Below are positions 6,261-13,726 of a DNA stretch of 18,812 bases, one piece after another. The notes beneath the pieces are model-generated. The model was not told the origin of the DNA, ran no database searches, and worked only from the letters and a program-made list of their open reading frames with translations. Source of the stretch: JAUXEH01 sp965602945. Its GTDB lineage: Bacteria; Acidobacteriota; Aminicenantia; Aminicenantales; Aminicenantaceae. The first letter of the stretch is position 1, and every line of letters begins with the position of its first letter. The stretch covers positions 1-18,812 of the forward strand of contig CBFDBC010000052.1 of the NCBI GenBank assembly GCA_965602945.1, read 5' to 3'. The position numbers and the translations under genes are program-made.

Positions 6261-8195
6261 ATGAGGAAGATGAGGACCATCGCCCGGTCTTTCGGGTTGG
6301 GCGCCTGGGCGGCCGGGGCCGCCGGGGTCAGCATGGCGGCCTTGAATGTGGCGGCTGAGATGCTGCGCGGCGGATCTGTGCTGGGCTGGCGGGACCTCCC
6401 GCGAGTTGCACTCTGGTATTCCCTTGTGTGGTCATTCTTTGCCGCTGCCTGGGGCATCCTGAACGTGCTCAGGTCCGGGGCGCGGGCCTCTCACAGGAGA
6501 TCCGTTCCGCTGGGATTCCCCCTGTACCTTGCGGTCTGGCTGCTCATCCTGGGCTACATCCACCAGTACTGTTTGCCCGTCCAGTTCTCGATCCAGTCTC
6601 TGGCTGGGACGCTGCTTCTGGGCCTATGCGCCGCCTTGGGGTATTGGATAGGAGTCCGTGTGATCCCGGGCCGCCTGACCGCAAGAGGGCTGGCCCGGCT
6701 CACCGGTATCCTGGCCCTGGTCCTGATCGTAACGTTGGCCGGGAACCTTTTCCTCCGGCCGCCCTCGCCCCGTCCCCGGGAGAGGCTGTCTCTCGGCCAG
6801 GTCCAGCCCGGGCACAATGTCCTGCTGATCACCCTGGATGCGGTGCGTCCCGACCATCTGGGATTTTACGGATATCCGCGCGCCACCAGCCCCAACTTGG
6901 ACCGTTTTGCCGCCGGCGCGATGGTGTTCCTGAAGGCCTTCGCGCCCTCTTCCTACACCATGGAATCCGCCCCCTCGCTGTTCACCTCCACCTATCCGTC
7001 CTGCCATGGCCTGCATGGCTATTCGGATACGCTTCCCCGGTCGCTCCCTTTCCTGCCCGAGGCCTTTCATGGGCTCGGTTATCGCACCGCCGTCTTTTCC
7101 ACTATCAGGAACATCTCCCCGGTGTACGGGTTCGGCCGGGGCGTGGACGATTTTTTCGGGAGGGCTGTCGACCCCATGAGCGGGACCCTGATTTCGCATG
7201 TCCTGGAAAGACTGACGGCGGCCGAACTGCCGTGTTTGTCCGGTTTCAGCCGGAGCCTTCTGGGGCTGAGCCGGTCCCTTTTCGCCACCGAGGACAGCAT
7301 CCTGACGGAAGATCCCCTGGTCATCACGGACAAGGTAGCCTCATGGGTCTCGGAAACAGAAAGCCGGCCCTTTTTTGCCTATGTCCATTATCGGGGCGGC
7401 CACCGGGACTATACGCCTCCGGCTCCCTATGACCGGATGTTCACTCCGGAGGGTTCCGGTCCTCCCGTTACATCTTTTCCGAGAGGGAAGCCGAGTTTCC
7501 CGCCATTTGCCGCCGCCGCATCTCTGCCGGATCGGACCCGGGCCGGTTTGATCGCGCAGTATGACGGAGAGATCCGCCAGCACGACGAGGCCCTCGGCCG
7601 GCTCCTGGCTTTTCTGGATGACTCCGGCCTGTCGGAAAGCACCATCATTGTGATCACCGCCGTCCACGGGGAGGAGTTCTACGAACACGGGGGCTGGGGA
7701 CACGGGCAGTCGCTGCACGATGAACTCATCCACGTTCCCCTGGTGTGGCGCGTCCCGGGGCCCAACGCCCGTACAGGCCGGGTCGACAGGCTGGTGAGCC
7801 TGATCGATATATTCCCCACCCTCAGTTCTCTGTGTGGGATTCCCTCCGGCGATGGCCTGGGCCAGCCCCTGGGGGGACAGGACCTCAGCCCGCTCCTCAG
7901 CGGCTCGGGGGATATCGGAGGCCGGGATCACGTGTATGCCGAACTGCATCAGGGCGGGCACCAGGCTCGGGCCCTTCGGACCGCCGCCTACAAGGCGATC
8001 CGGGTTCGCTACGGGCAGCAGACGGCGCGCCTGCTGTATGACCTGAACGCGGACCCCGGCGAGCTCCACCCCGCCCCCGAAGAGGGGCTGGAATCCTGGG
8101 ATCGGATCTTGCTCGAGATGGAGGAGATACGTCTTCGGGCCTGCCCCGGGTCCCTGAAACGCGAGTTCTCTTCAGTTAGCGAAGGCCGTAGATAA
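6261..8195 (+). CDS. Membrane-anchored sulfatase-like hydrolase (alkaline phosphatase superfamily)
   Basis: This is a 644-residue protein. About five hydrophobic segments occupy the first 165 residues (roughly 13-33, 48-70, 84-104, 112-134, 143-165). A sulfatase-fold domain follows, presumably outside the membrane. The metal-binding start LDAVRPDHLGFYGY (Asp193, Asp198) and the ending YDLNADPGELH are typical. The nucleophile region reads SSYTMESAPSLFTSTYPSCHG. Thr233 occupies the position where sulfatases have the Cys or Ser that becomes formylglycine, so a phosphotransferase or phosphodiesterase on lipid or glycan headgroups is as likely as a sulfatase. The usual TxDHGEE metal motif reads TAVHGEE, with Val468 in place of Asp, so activity is uncertain. 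It overlaps the convergent DUF212 gene by 20 bp at the 3' end. The substrate is unknown. Confidence 0.85.
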   Translation: MRKMRTIARSFGLGAWAAGAAGVSMAALNVAAEMLRGGSVLGWRDLPRVALWYSLVWSFFAAAWGILNVLRSGARASHRRSVPLGFPLYLAVWLLILGYIHQYCLPVQFSIQSLAGTLLLGLCAALGYWIGVRVIPGRLTARGLARLTGILALVLIVTLAGNLFLRPPSPRPRERLSLGQVQPGHNVLLITLDAVRPDHLGFYGYPRATSPNLDRFAAGAMVFLKAFAPSSYTMESAPSLFTSTYPSCHGLHGYSDTLPRSLPFLPEAFHGLGYRTAVFSTIRNISPVYGFGRGVDDFFGRAVDPMSGTLISHVLERLTAAELPCLSGFSRSLLGLSRSLFATEDSILTEDPLVITDKVASWVSETESRPFFAYVHYRGGHRDYTPPAPYDRMFTPEGSGPPVTSFPRGKPSFPPFAAAASLPDRTRAGLIAQYDGEIRQHDEALGRLLAFLDDSGLSESTIIVITAVHGEEFYEHGGWGHGQSLHDELIHVPLVWRVPGPNARTGRVDRLVSLIDIFPTLSSLCGIPSGDGLGQPLGGQDLSPLLSGSGDIGGRDHVYAELHQGGHQARALRTAAYKAIRVRYGQQTARLLYDLNADPGELHPAPEEGLESWDRILLEMEEIRLRACPGSLKREFSSVSEGRR

Positions 8196-8586
8196 AGATC
8201 GGGATTGCGATCCCAAGCACGACGCTGACCAGCACTTCGGCGGGCGTGTGCCCCACGTTTTCTTCGAGGCGTTCCGGCATGCCCTTTTCCTCGAGGAGTC
8301 GGTTGATGATGCGCGCCTGCCTTTCGATCTCGATCCTGACTTTGAGGGCGTCATACATCACCAGGATCGCCAGGACCAGGCCTGTCAGGAAAACCGGAGT
8401 CAATCCGGTCTCCAGGAACAGGGCCGTAGTCAGGGATACGACCAGGGCGGTGTGGCCGGAAGGCATGCCCCCGTTGGTGGCGATGGTTGTGCGGTCGATC
8501 CGTTTTTCCCGGATTAGGATAACGATCGGCTTCATCACGTTGGCCAGGGTCCAGGTCACGGCCACGCTCAGCACGAAATGCGTCAT
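8176..8586 (-). CDS. Divergent PAP2 family (DUF212) membrane protein
   Basis: This 136-residue membrane protein has the DUF212 pattern: a TM segment at the N-terminus, NGGMPSGHTALVVSLTTAL (residues 38-56, resembling the PSxSH motif of PAP2 phosphatases), another TM with MYDALKVR, and VGHTPAEVLVSVVLGI near the end. Homologues are of unknown biochemical function, though a role in acting on lipid phosphates is suggested by the PAP2 resemblance. The start at 8586 gives a 4-nt ATGA overlap with the upstream polyferredoxin gene. The 3' end overlaps the convergent sulfatase-like gene by 20 bp. It is the last gene of the minus-strand operon. Confidence 0.85.
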   Translation of the reverse strand: MTHFVLSVAVTWTLANVMKPIVILIREKRIDRTTIATNGGMPSGHTALVVSLTTALFLETGLTPVFLTGLVLAILVMYDALKVRIEIERQARIINRLLEEKGMPERLEENVGHTPAEVLVSVVLGIAIPIFIYGLR

Positions 8587-10193
8587 GGTTTCTTCCCGTA
8601 GATATCCTCGACTCCGGGCTGGATGATGTCGAGCAGGAACTGATTGCGTTCGGACCGGCTTTCGCCCACGCTGGTGACGTATATGGCCGGCAAGTCCATC
8701 ACGGGACACTTGTTCTCGCAGATGCTGCACCCGGTACAGGTTTCGAGGTCGATGATCGGTGCCAGGGGCGCCTTGACCGTCCCGTCCTTCAGCACGACCT
8801 CGATCTTGGTCAGCAGTATGGCCTTGGGTGAGACCGGGCAGTGCTCTTCGCATACAATGCAGGGATTCCCGAATTTCCATGGGATGCAGCGGTTGCGGTT
8901 GATCCAGGCGGATCCCATCTTGACCTTGTTCTTGGCCTCGATATCAAGCTCCTGGATGGCGCCCGTAGGGCATACTTGCGTACACAGGGAACAGTAGTAC
9001 TCACAGTAACCGATCTCGGGCACGATCATGGGGGTCCAGATCCCTTCCGGTCCGGCCTCGGTCAGGGCCGGCTGCAGGGCGTTGGTGGGGCACACCTTCA
9101 TGCACTCGCCGCACTTCACACATTTTTTCAGGAACTGCTCTTCGGGGAGTGCCCCCGGAGGCCGGATGAGTTTCTCCGAGGCGCGCGCTCTGGCCGGAGA
9201 CAACCGGAAAAAAGGAACAGCTATGACCCCCAGCAGGGATGTGAGTATCAGCTTGCGCCTGTCCAGGTCCACGATCTTCCGGCCCTCGGGTGTGCCCTTG
9301 GGGCCGAATCCGATGGCGGCTGTGGGGCACACTGCCCCACACGTGAAGCAGTAGTCGCACTCCGATCTTTTCCACTCCGTGTTGGGCCAGGGATCGGCCT
9401 GGGTCTGACATTGGCGCGTGCATAACCCGCATTTGATGCATTTGTCTTCATCGATGCGGAGCTTGAGCAGGTTCCAGCGGGCAAAGATCCCCAGCAAAGC
9501 CCCCAGGGGACACAGGTAGCGGCACCAGAACCGTTCCCGGGTCATGTTGAGCAGGATGAGGCCCAGGAACAGGGCGCCGATGAAGAAACCCTGCAGGAAA
9601 ACTCCGTTGAGAGCCAGGACCTCGAAGAACTGGACGAGTACGTCTCCCAGGGAGGAAAGGTCGACGCCGTAGAGAAGCCCGATAAGGGCTGAGGTCGTGT
9701 GGTCCACGGCGGGCATGAGCCCCACGGCAAAGGACCGGTAAAGCAGCGAAAACGGATCCAGGAATCCCACCAGGTTGAGGGATAACGGTGTGCCGGCCAG
9801 GACGAGGAGAAGCAGGTAATACTTCCAGACAGTGTGCTTGTCCTTGGGGATCTTGGGCTTCAACAGCTTGGCTTTCTTAAACAGCCAAGAGAAAAACTGG
9901 TGCAGAGAGCCAAGCGGGCAGAACCAGCCGCAGAAGACGCGCCCAAGGAGGAAGGTCAGGAAGATTGTCACTCCAGCCAGGAGAAACGCCCGGAAAAACA
10001 CGCGAGAGGCGATGAACGTGGTGAGCGCGAGCAGAGGGTCGAAGTGGAATAGGATCTCTACGCGCCCGATGAAATCCCCGTCCGGGAAACGGGTGACCAG
10101 CAGGAGATAAAAGAAAATCAGGAAAAAGATGGATTGACTGAGGATGCGCAGGGACTGGATGAGGCGGTATTTTCTAGAGTGTTCTTTTTTCAA
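8583..10193 (-). CDS. NapH-NapG-like fused membrane polyferredoxin (4Fe-4S)
   Basis: This 536-residue protein fuses two modules usually encoded separately. The first half is NapH/MauN-like: several TM segments, the paired motifs CGWFCPLG (Cys88, Cys92) and CRYLCPLG (Cys224, Cys228), and two [4Fe-4S] sets (Cys252/255/258/262 and 279/282/285/289). An internal DRRKLILTSLLGVIAVPFF (residues 311-329) looks like the twin-arginine signal of NapG, now serving as an internal membrane segment. The NapG/MauM-like half follows with four cluster motifs (Cys358/361/364/368, 397/401/404/408, 436/445/448/452, 486/489/492/496). Six clusters suggest electron transfer from the membrane quinol pool to an exported acceptor. 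No nap reductase is nearby. It overlaps the DUF362 gene by 20 nt and the DUF212 gene by 4 nt. The partner is unknown, and DUF362 is the obvious candidate. Confidence 0.9.
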   Translation of the reverse strand: MKKEHSRKYRLIQSLRILSQSIFFLIFFYLLLVTRFPDGDFIGRVEILFHFDPLLALTTFIASRVFFRAFLLAGVTIFLTFLLGRVFCGWFCPLGSLHQFFSWLFKKAKLLKPKIPKDKHTVWKYYLLLLVLAGTPLSLNLVGFLDPFSLLYRSFAVGLMPAVDHTTSALIGLLYGVDLSSLGDVLVQFFEVLALNGVFLQGFFIGALFLGLILLNMTRERFWCRYLCPLGALLGIFARWNLLKLRIDEDKCIKCGLCTRQCQTQADPWPNTEWKRSECDYCFTCGAVCPTAAIGFGPKGTPEGRKIVDLDRRKLILTSLLGVIAVPFFRLSPARARASEKLIRPPGALPEEQFLKKCVKCGECMKVCPTNALQPALTEAGPEGIWTPMIVPEIGYCEYYCSLCTQVCPTGAIQELDIEAKNKVKMGSAWINRNRCIPWKFGNPCIVCEEHCPVSPKAILLTKIEVVLKDGTVKAPLAPIIDLETCTGCSICENKCPVMDLPAIYVTSVGESRSERNQFLLDIIQPGVEDIYGKKP

Positions 10194-11070
10194 TGTTCAG
10201 CTTCTCCAGATCTGATTCACCCAATCCTCGTTCCTGGGCGATCTTGAGGAAAGGCAGCTCGGCCGGGTCGACATCCAGGAATGTGGATCCCAGGGCATCG
10301 ATGGCCACATAATCCACTCCCGCGACCACGGTCTTGTGCTCCTTGACGTCGGACAGGCGCCCTCCCTGAGGCCCGTTCCGGAAAAGGACCCGGTAGGCGT
10401 CCAGTAGCGTGAGGGTGGGTTTGAAGAACGCAGCCAGGTCGACCATGGCGAAATCCAGCCCCTGGTGCAGCTGATTGCGGTTCCCACCGCAGGCCCCGAG
10501 CCAGTTCTTCATCCCCAGCGTCACTCGGGAGAGGCTGTGATGCTTGGTGGCGGGGACGTTGATGATCTTGTCGGTTTCGACAAAGTCGCTGTAGATCTCC
10601 CACTCCTTGAGATGCTGCCCGTTGAGCGGGATCTTTTTTAGCTTGTGTTCATTGGGGTAGGGCACCTTGGCTCCGGCGTCTTTGGCTGCCTGGGAGATAC
10701 CGGAACGGACATAGGTGCGGCGGGCGGGGTTGCAGGGGTTGTCCATGACTTTGACTTCTTTGGCTCCGGCCTCGAAACACATCTCCACCAGGGCTTTCAC
10801 CACATCCGGATTGGTGCAGGCAGCCAGCTGGGGGGTCCTGTCCCAACCGATGTTGGGCTTGACCAGGACCTTATCGCCCTTGGATACGAAACGGGCCATC
10901 CCTCCCAGGATGGCCACGGCCTCCTTGGTGATGAGGGCCGGGTCTTCGCCCGTGACCTGGGCAAGCTTCGGCGCCGCTCCCTCCTGGGCCGTGATGCCGG
11001 AGGGGACGCTGAGCATCAGCCCGCCCACTGTCATGTCTTTGATGAATGTTCTTCGTTTCATTGTGATCAT
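10174..11070 (-). CDS. Tat-exported DUF362 family protein
   Basis: This 298-residue protein begins MITMKRRTFIKDMTVGGLML, a twin-arginine signal (RRTFIK, Arg6-Arg7) followed by a short hydrophobic stretch, predicting export in folded form. The body has DUF362 features: KGDKVLVKPNIGWD, TNPDVVKALVEMCFEAGAKEV, DKIINVPATKHHSLSRVTLGMKNWLGACGG and GVDYVAIDALGSTFL. It lacks the C-terminal ferredoxin domain found in many DUF362 proteins; the six-cluster protein encoded directly downstream may supply that function. The start at 11070 makes a 4-nt overlap with the amidase gene and has AGGG at 5 nt. An alternative ATG at 11061 (MKRRTF) is also plausible. It ends in TAG. DUF362 biochemistry is poorly known. 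Confidence 0.87.
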   Translation of the reverse strand: MITMKRRTFIKDMTVGGLMLSVPSGITAQEGAAPKLAQVTGEDPALITKEAVAILGGMARFVSKGDKVLVKPNIGWDRTPQLAACTNPDVVKALVEMCFEAGAKEVKVMDNPCNPARRTYVRSGISQAAKDAGAKVPYPNEHKLKKIPLNGQHLKEWEIYSDFVETDKIINVPATKHHSLSRVTLGMKNWLGACGGNRNQLHQGLDFAMVDLAAFFKPTLTLLDAYRVLFRNGPQGGRLSDVKEHKTVVAGVDYVAIDALGSTFLDVDPAELPFLKIAQERGLGESDLEKLNIEKRTL

Positions 11071-12245
11071 CCTTTCCCTAACGAATCGATATAAGCCAGG
11101 ATCCCCTGGTAGATCCCCAGCGCGACATTTCTGCGGTACCCCTCGGTCCTGAGGCGGTTCTCCTCATCACTGTTGCTGAGATGAGAGATCTCGATCAGGA
11201 CGGAGGGCATGTCTCCTCCGATCAGGACCCAGAAGGGGCCGCTCTTGACTCCCAGATCCTTGACGCCCTTGTACTGCGTGTTCAGGTGCCTGGCCAGCTG
11301 GGTCTGCATGCGCTGGGCCAGGTCCGTGGATTCCTTGATCTTGTCTTCCCGGAGGATCCGGCTGATGATCTCGCCACTCTCGCTCATGTTCTTGGTCGAG
11401 GTCGCATTCTCGCGTGCCACGGTCTCCATGACCGAGGGATCGCTGGGAAAATTCAGGTAGAAGGTCGTGACCCCGGAATATCCCTTCTTGGGGTTGGAGT
11501 TGGCGTGGATGGAGATAAAGAGATCGGCCTGCTTCTGGTTGGCGACGACCGTCCGGGTCTCCAGCGGGATGTAGATGTCGGATTCCCGCGTCAGGATCAC
11601 CTCCAGGTCGGTCTCCTTCTCCAGGATCTCCCTGAGCTTGAGCGCCACGTCAAGGACCACACTCTTTTCCTGGGTGCCTTTCCGGCCGATGCAGCCCGGG
11701 TCCTTCCCGCCGTGGCCGGGGTCTATGACGATTCGCTTGATCCCCAGCCCGAGCTGGCGGGCCAGGCTGTATCCCTTGGAGGTGGGATCGGCGGGCTTGG
11801 GCGGAGTCCCGGCCTTGACGCCTTCCACGGCATAGTCCGGATGGATGTCGATGACGATGCGGAAGGGATCGAAGAGGTGGAATACGTTATAACGTTTGAC
11901 CTCTTCGAAATCCAGGTCTACGACCACCCGGACGGTCGTGGGGTTCTTCTGCCCGATCCGGATCTGTTTCACATACCCGTTTTCTACGGAGATGACCTTG
12001 TTGTGCAGGATGGGATTGAGCTTGGCCTGATAGACGTCTATGAAGATCCGGTCCGGGCCGAAAAGCGTGTCGGCATGGTACTCGCGCAGCTTTCCCACAT
12101 CCACGGCGATCCGGGTGAAGGTGGGATGTGAATAGGGGCGAAGGTCATAGATCTCGACCCGGGGATCATCCTGGACGGAGATGGAAAACAGGACCGTGCA
12201 CACGGCCATGAACAGAGCAATAAACGGGACGTTTTTCCGCATCAT
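11067..12245 (-). CDS. N-acetylmuramoyl-L-alanine amidase with AMIN domain (AmiC-like)
   Basis: This 392-residue periplasmic enzyme cleaves the bond between N-acetylmuramic acid and the stem peptide, normally to separate daughter cells. An N-terminal hydrophobic segment (residues 6-23) acts as signal or anchor. An AMIN domain spans about 30-135 and targets the enzyme to peptidoglycan or the septum. The Amidase_3 domain spans about 170-388, with zinc ligands His178 (DPGHGGKDPG), Glu193 (TQEKSVVLDVA) and His247 (SIHANS), and catalytic Glu352 (PSVLIEISHLSN). All key residues are present. The start overlaps the apgM stop by 4 nt (ATGA), and the stop overlaps the DUF362 start by 4 nt. An envelope with a periplasm is implied. 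Confidence 0.94.
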   Translation of the reverse strand: MMRKNVPFIALFMAVCTVLFSISVQDDPRVEIYDLRPYSHPTFTRIAVDVGKLREYHADTLFGPDRIFIDVYQAKLNPILHNKVISVENGYVKQIRIGQKNPTTVRVVVDLDFEEVKRYNVFHLFDPFRIVIDIHPDYAVEGVKAGTPPKPADPTSKGYSLARQLGLGIKRIVIDPGHGGKDPGCIGRKGTQEKSVVLDVALKLREILEKETDLEVILTRESDIYIPLETRTVVANQKQADLFISIHANSNPKKGYSGVTTFYLNFPSDPSVMETVARENATSTKNMSESGEIISRILREDKIKESTDLAQRMQTQLARHLNTQYKGVKDLGVKSGPFWVLIGGDMPSVLIEISHLSNSDEENRLRTEGYRRNVALGIYQGILAYIDSLGKG

Positions 12246-13447
12246 GCTCCGTATTTTTTGAGCTTGCCGCCGTGGGCCAGCATCAGGGCCATGGCGTTGA
12301 GAGCTGGAAATCGTCCCAGATAGCCCTGGCCGCAGGTTCTTTCGGAGAAGGCCGTGACCCGGTCGGGCTGGGCGGTCGCCGCATGGATGAGAATGGGATT
12401 CGGATGCCAGGAGTGGGACTTGAGCCGGCAGGGCGTGGAGTGGTCGGAAGTGACGACCAGGACATCGGGATCCAGGGACGTTATGCGTGGGATGAAAGTG
12501 TCCGTGCGGGTGATCGCTTCGGTCTTGGCGGCCGTGTCCCCGTCTTCCCCCGCGGCGTCCGTCTTCTTAACATGCACGTAGAAGAAGTCGAAATCTGAAT
12601 AGTGCTGCTCCAGAGTGGAGAACAGGTCCGGGATCTCGGGTCCCACCTCGAGGACCTCCATGCCCACCAGTCTGGCCAGGCCCTTGTACATGGGGTAGTT
12701 GGCGATGGCCGCGGGCCGGAGTTTAAAGCGTTCCTGTATGGTGGGGATGGAAGGGAAACGGGCGAATCCACGCACCAGCACGGTGTTGGCCTTTTCCTGA
12801 TCCTGGAGGATCTCGGTGGCCCTGTCCAGGAAGCCGTTGACCAGGAGGGCCGTCTCCTCGGCTTCGGGCTCGAGTGCCTTCGCATAGGTCCTGGGTTTTT
12901 GCTCCTTCTGAGGGTCCGCGTCGCTGAGGGCGTCCCTCAGCCCGCGGCGTGTGAATTTCACCACGAAGCGATGCTCTTTTCCGGGATAGACGCTGATCCC
13001 GGCCCCATCGATAGGGGAGAGAGCCGCGTTCAGCGTGCGGCACAGCTCCTGGTTTTCCTCTGTGGGGATCCGCCCCGCCCGGCGGTCGACAATGAGCCCG
13101 CCTTTCAAGGTCGCGAAGTTACCCCTGGCGACCAGGTCGTCCGGCCCCACATCCACGTCCACTCCCAGGGCTTCCAGGATGCCGCGACCCAGCTGATAGG
13201 TGGTGGGATCATATCCGAAGAGAGCCAAATGGGAGGGGCCGCTTCCCGGCGTGATCCCCATGGAGACCGGATCTGTCAGTCCGCAGGCCCCGCCCGAGGC
13301 CAGTCGGTCGAGATGGGGGGTGACAGCCGCCTCCAGCGGCGTCCTTCCGTCCCGGGGCAGGTCGCCGAGCCCGTCCATGACCAGAAGGACGATCTTTGAG
13401 TCTGTCTGCATGCACAGTTCGGAGATGATCCTGTCGATTCTGTTCAT
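12242..13447 (-). CDS. apgM: Cofactor-independent phosphoglycerate mutase, archaeal type (ApgM)
   Basis: This is a 401-residue enzyme of the archaeal-type 2,3-bisphosphoglycerate-independent mutase family (alkaline phosphatase superfamily), which interconverts 3- and 2-phosphoglycerate in glycolysis and gluconeogenesis. Seen are KIVLLVMDGLGD (metal Asp25), TPGSGPSHLALFGYDP with the nucleophile Ser72, QLGRGILEALGVDVDV, ARGNFATL, and the metal motif TSDHSTPCRLKSHSWHPNP near the C-terminus. The start at 13447 fits a promoter whose -10 ends 9 nt earlier; an internal ATG at 13411 (MQTDSKIVLL) would fit the usual family N-terminus. The frame stays open to 13684 but the added sequence is a low-complexity Gly/Arg stretch from a G-rich tract. 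It is the first gene of the minus-strand operon. Confidence 0.92.
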   Translation of the reverse strand: MNRIDRIISELCMQTDSKIVLLVMDGLGDLPRDGRTPLEAAVTPHLDRLASGGACGLTDPVSMGITPGSGPSHLALFGYDPTTYQLGRGILEALGVDVDVGPDDLVARGNFATLKGGLIVDRRAGRIPTEENQELCRTLNAALSPIDGAGISVYPGKEHRFVVKFTRRGLRDALSDADPQKEQKPRTYAKALEPEAEETALLVNGFLDRATEILQDQEKANTVLVRGFARFPSIPTIQERFKLRPAAIANYPMYKGLARLVGMEVLEVGPEIPDLFSTLEQHYSDFDFFYVHVKKTDAAGEDGDTAAKTEAITRTDTFIPRITSLDPDVLVVTSDHSTPCRLKSHSWHPNPILIHAATAQPDRVTAFSERTCGQGYLGRFPALNAMALMLAHGGKLKKYGA

Positions 13448-13456
13448 ATCATGCCC

Positions 13457-13485
13457 ACTATAAGGAATTCCCCGAGAACAGTCAA
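13457..13485 (-). promoter_or_regulatory. Sigma-70 type promoter of the apgM operon
   Basis: Read on the minus strand, TTGACT (13485-13480) and TATAGT (13462-13457) are separated by 17 nt. Only 9 nt lie between the -10 and the ATG at 13447, so the expected transcription start falls within about three bases of the start codon. The mRNA would be leaderless or nearly so if translation begins there. Confidence 0.75.
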
Positions 13486-13500
13486 CCGCCGCCATCCAGC

Positions 13501-13590
13501 CCGTGCCCTCATTTCTCTTCCCCCGCCCGCCCTTTCTCCACCCCAACCACCCGCCGTCCAACCTCCCCCACCCTTCCCTCCCTTTCAGGT
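13501..13590 (-). other. G-rich tract with two potential G-quadruplexes
   Basis: This stretch is almost pure pyrimidine on the plus strand, rich in C runs, so the minus strand (coding strand of apgM) is G-rich. Runs at 13565-13569, 13571-13573, 13576-13578 and 13580-13582 give a four-tract motif with loops of 1, 2 and 1 nt, which is the classic form of a very stable quadruplex. A second set at 13520-13524, 13526-13528, 13530-13532 and 13541-13544 has loops of 1, 1 and 8 nt. The tract lies upstream of the apgM -35 box and about 100 bp upstream of the guaA promoter. No gene is supported here; the rest of the 279-nt intergenic region holds only the two promoters. Confidence 0.65.
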
Positions 13591-13691
13591 AGGGAACGGT
13601 ATATCCCCTCTGAACTCGTCCATCAAGCTTAAGCGGAAAAGGGGAAGATCCGTCCAAAAATGGGGAAATATTCTTCACAAACAACAGTTCG

Positions 13692-13720
13692 TTTACATTG
13701 GGCAGGGCCTCTGATAAAAT
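13692..13720 (+). promoter_or_regulatory. Sigma-70 type promoter of guaA, leaderless arrangement
   Basis: TTTACA (13692-13697) and TAAAAT (13715-13720) are separated by exactly 17 nt. The guaA ATG begins at 13727, 7 nt after the last base of the -10, which is where transcription normally starts. No Shine-Dalgarno sequence can fit (the six bases between are CTCTCC). The transcript is therefore predicted to begin at the A of the start codon. Confidence 0.75.
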
Positions 13721-13726
13721 CTCTCC

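Noticed and set aside
13448..13684. N-terminal extension of apgM upstream of 13447.
   Set aside because: The added residues are a Gly/Arg/Trp-rich translation of the G-rich tract and would run past the apgM promoter; homologues begin near KIVLLVMDG.
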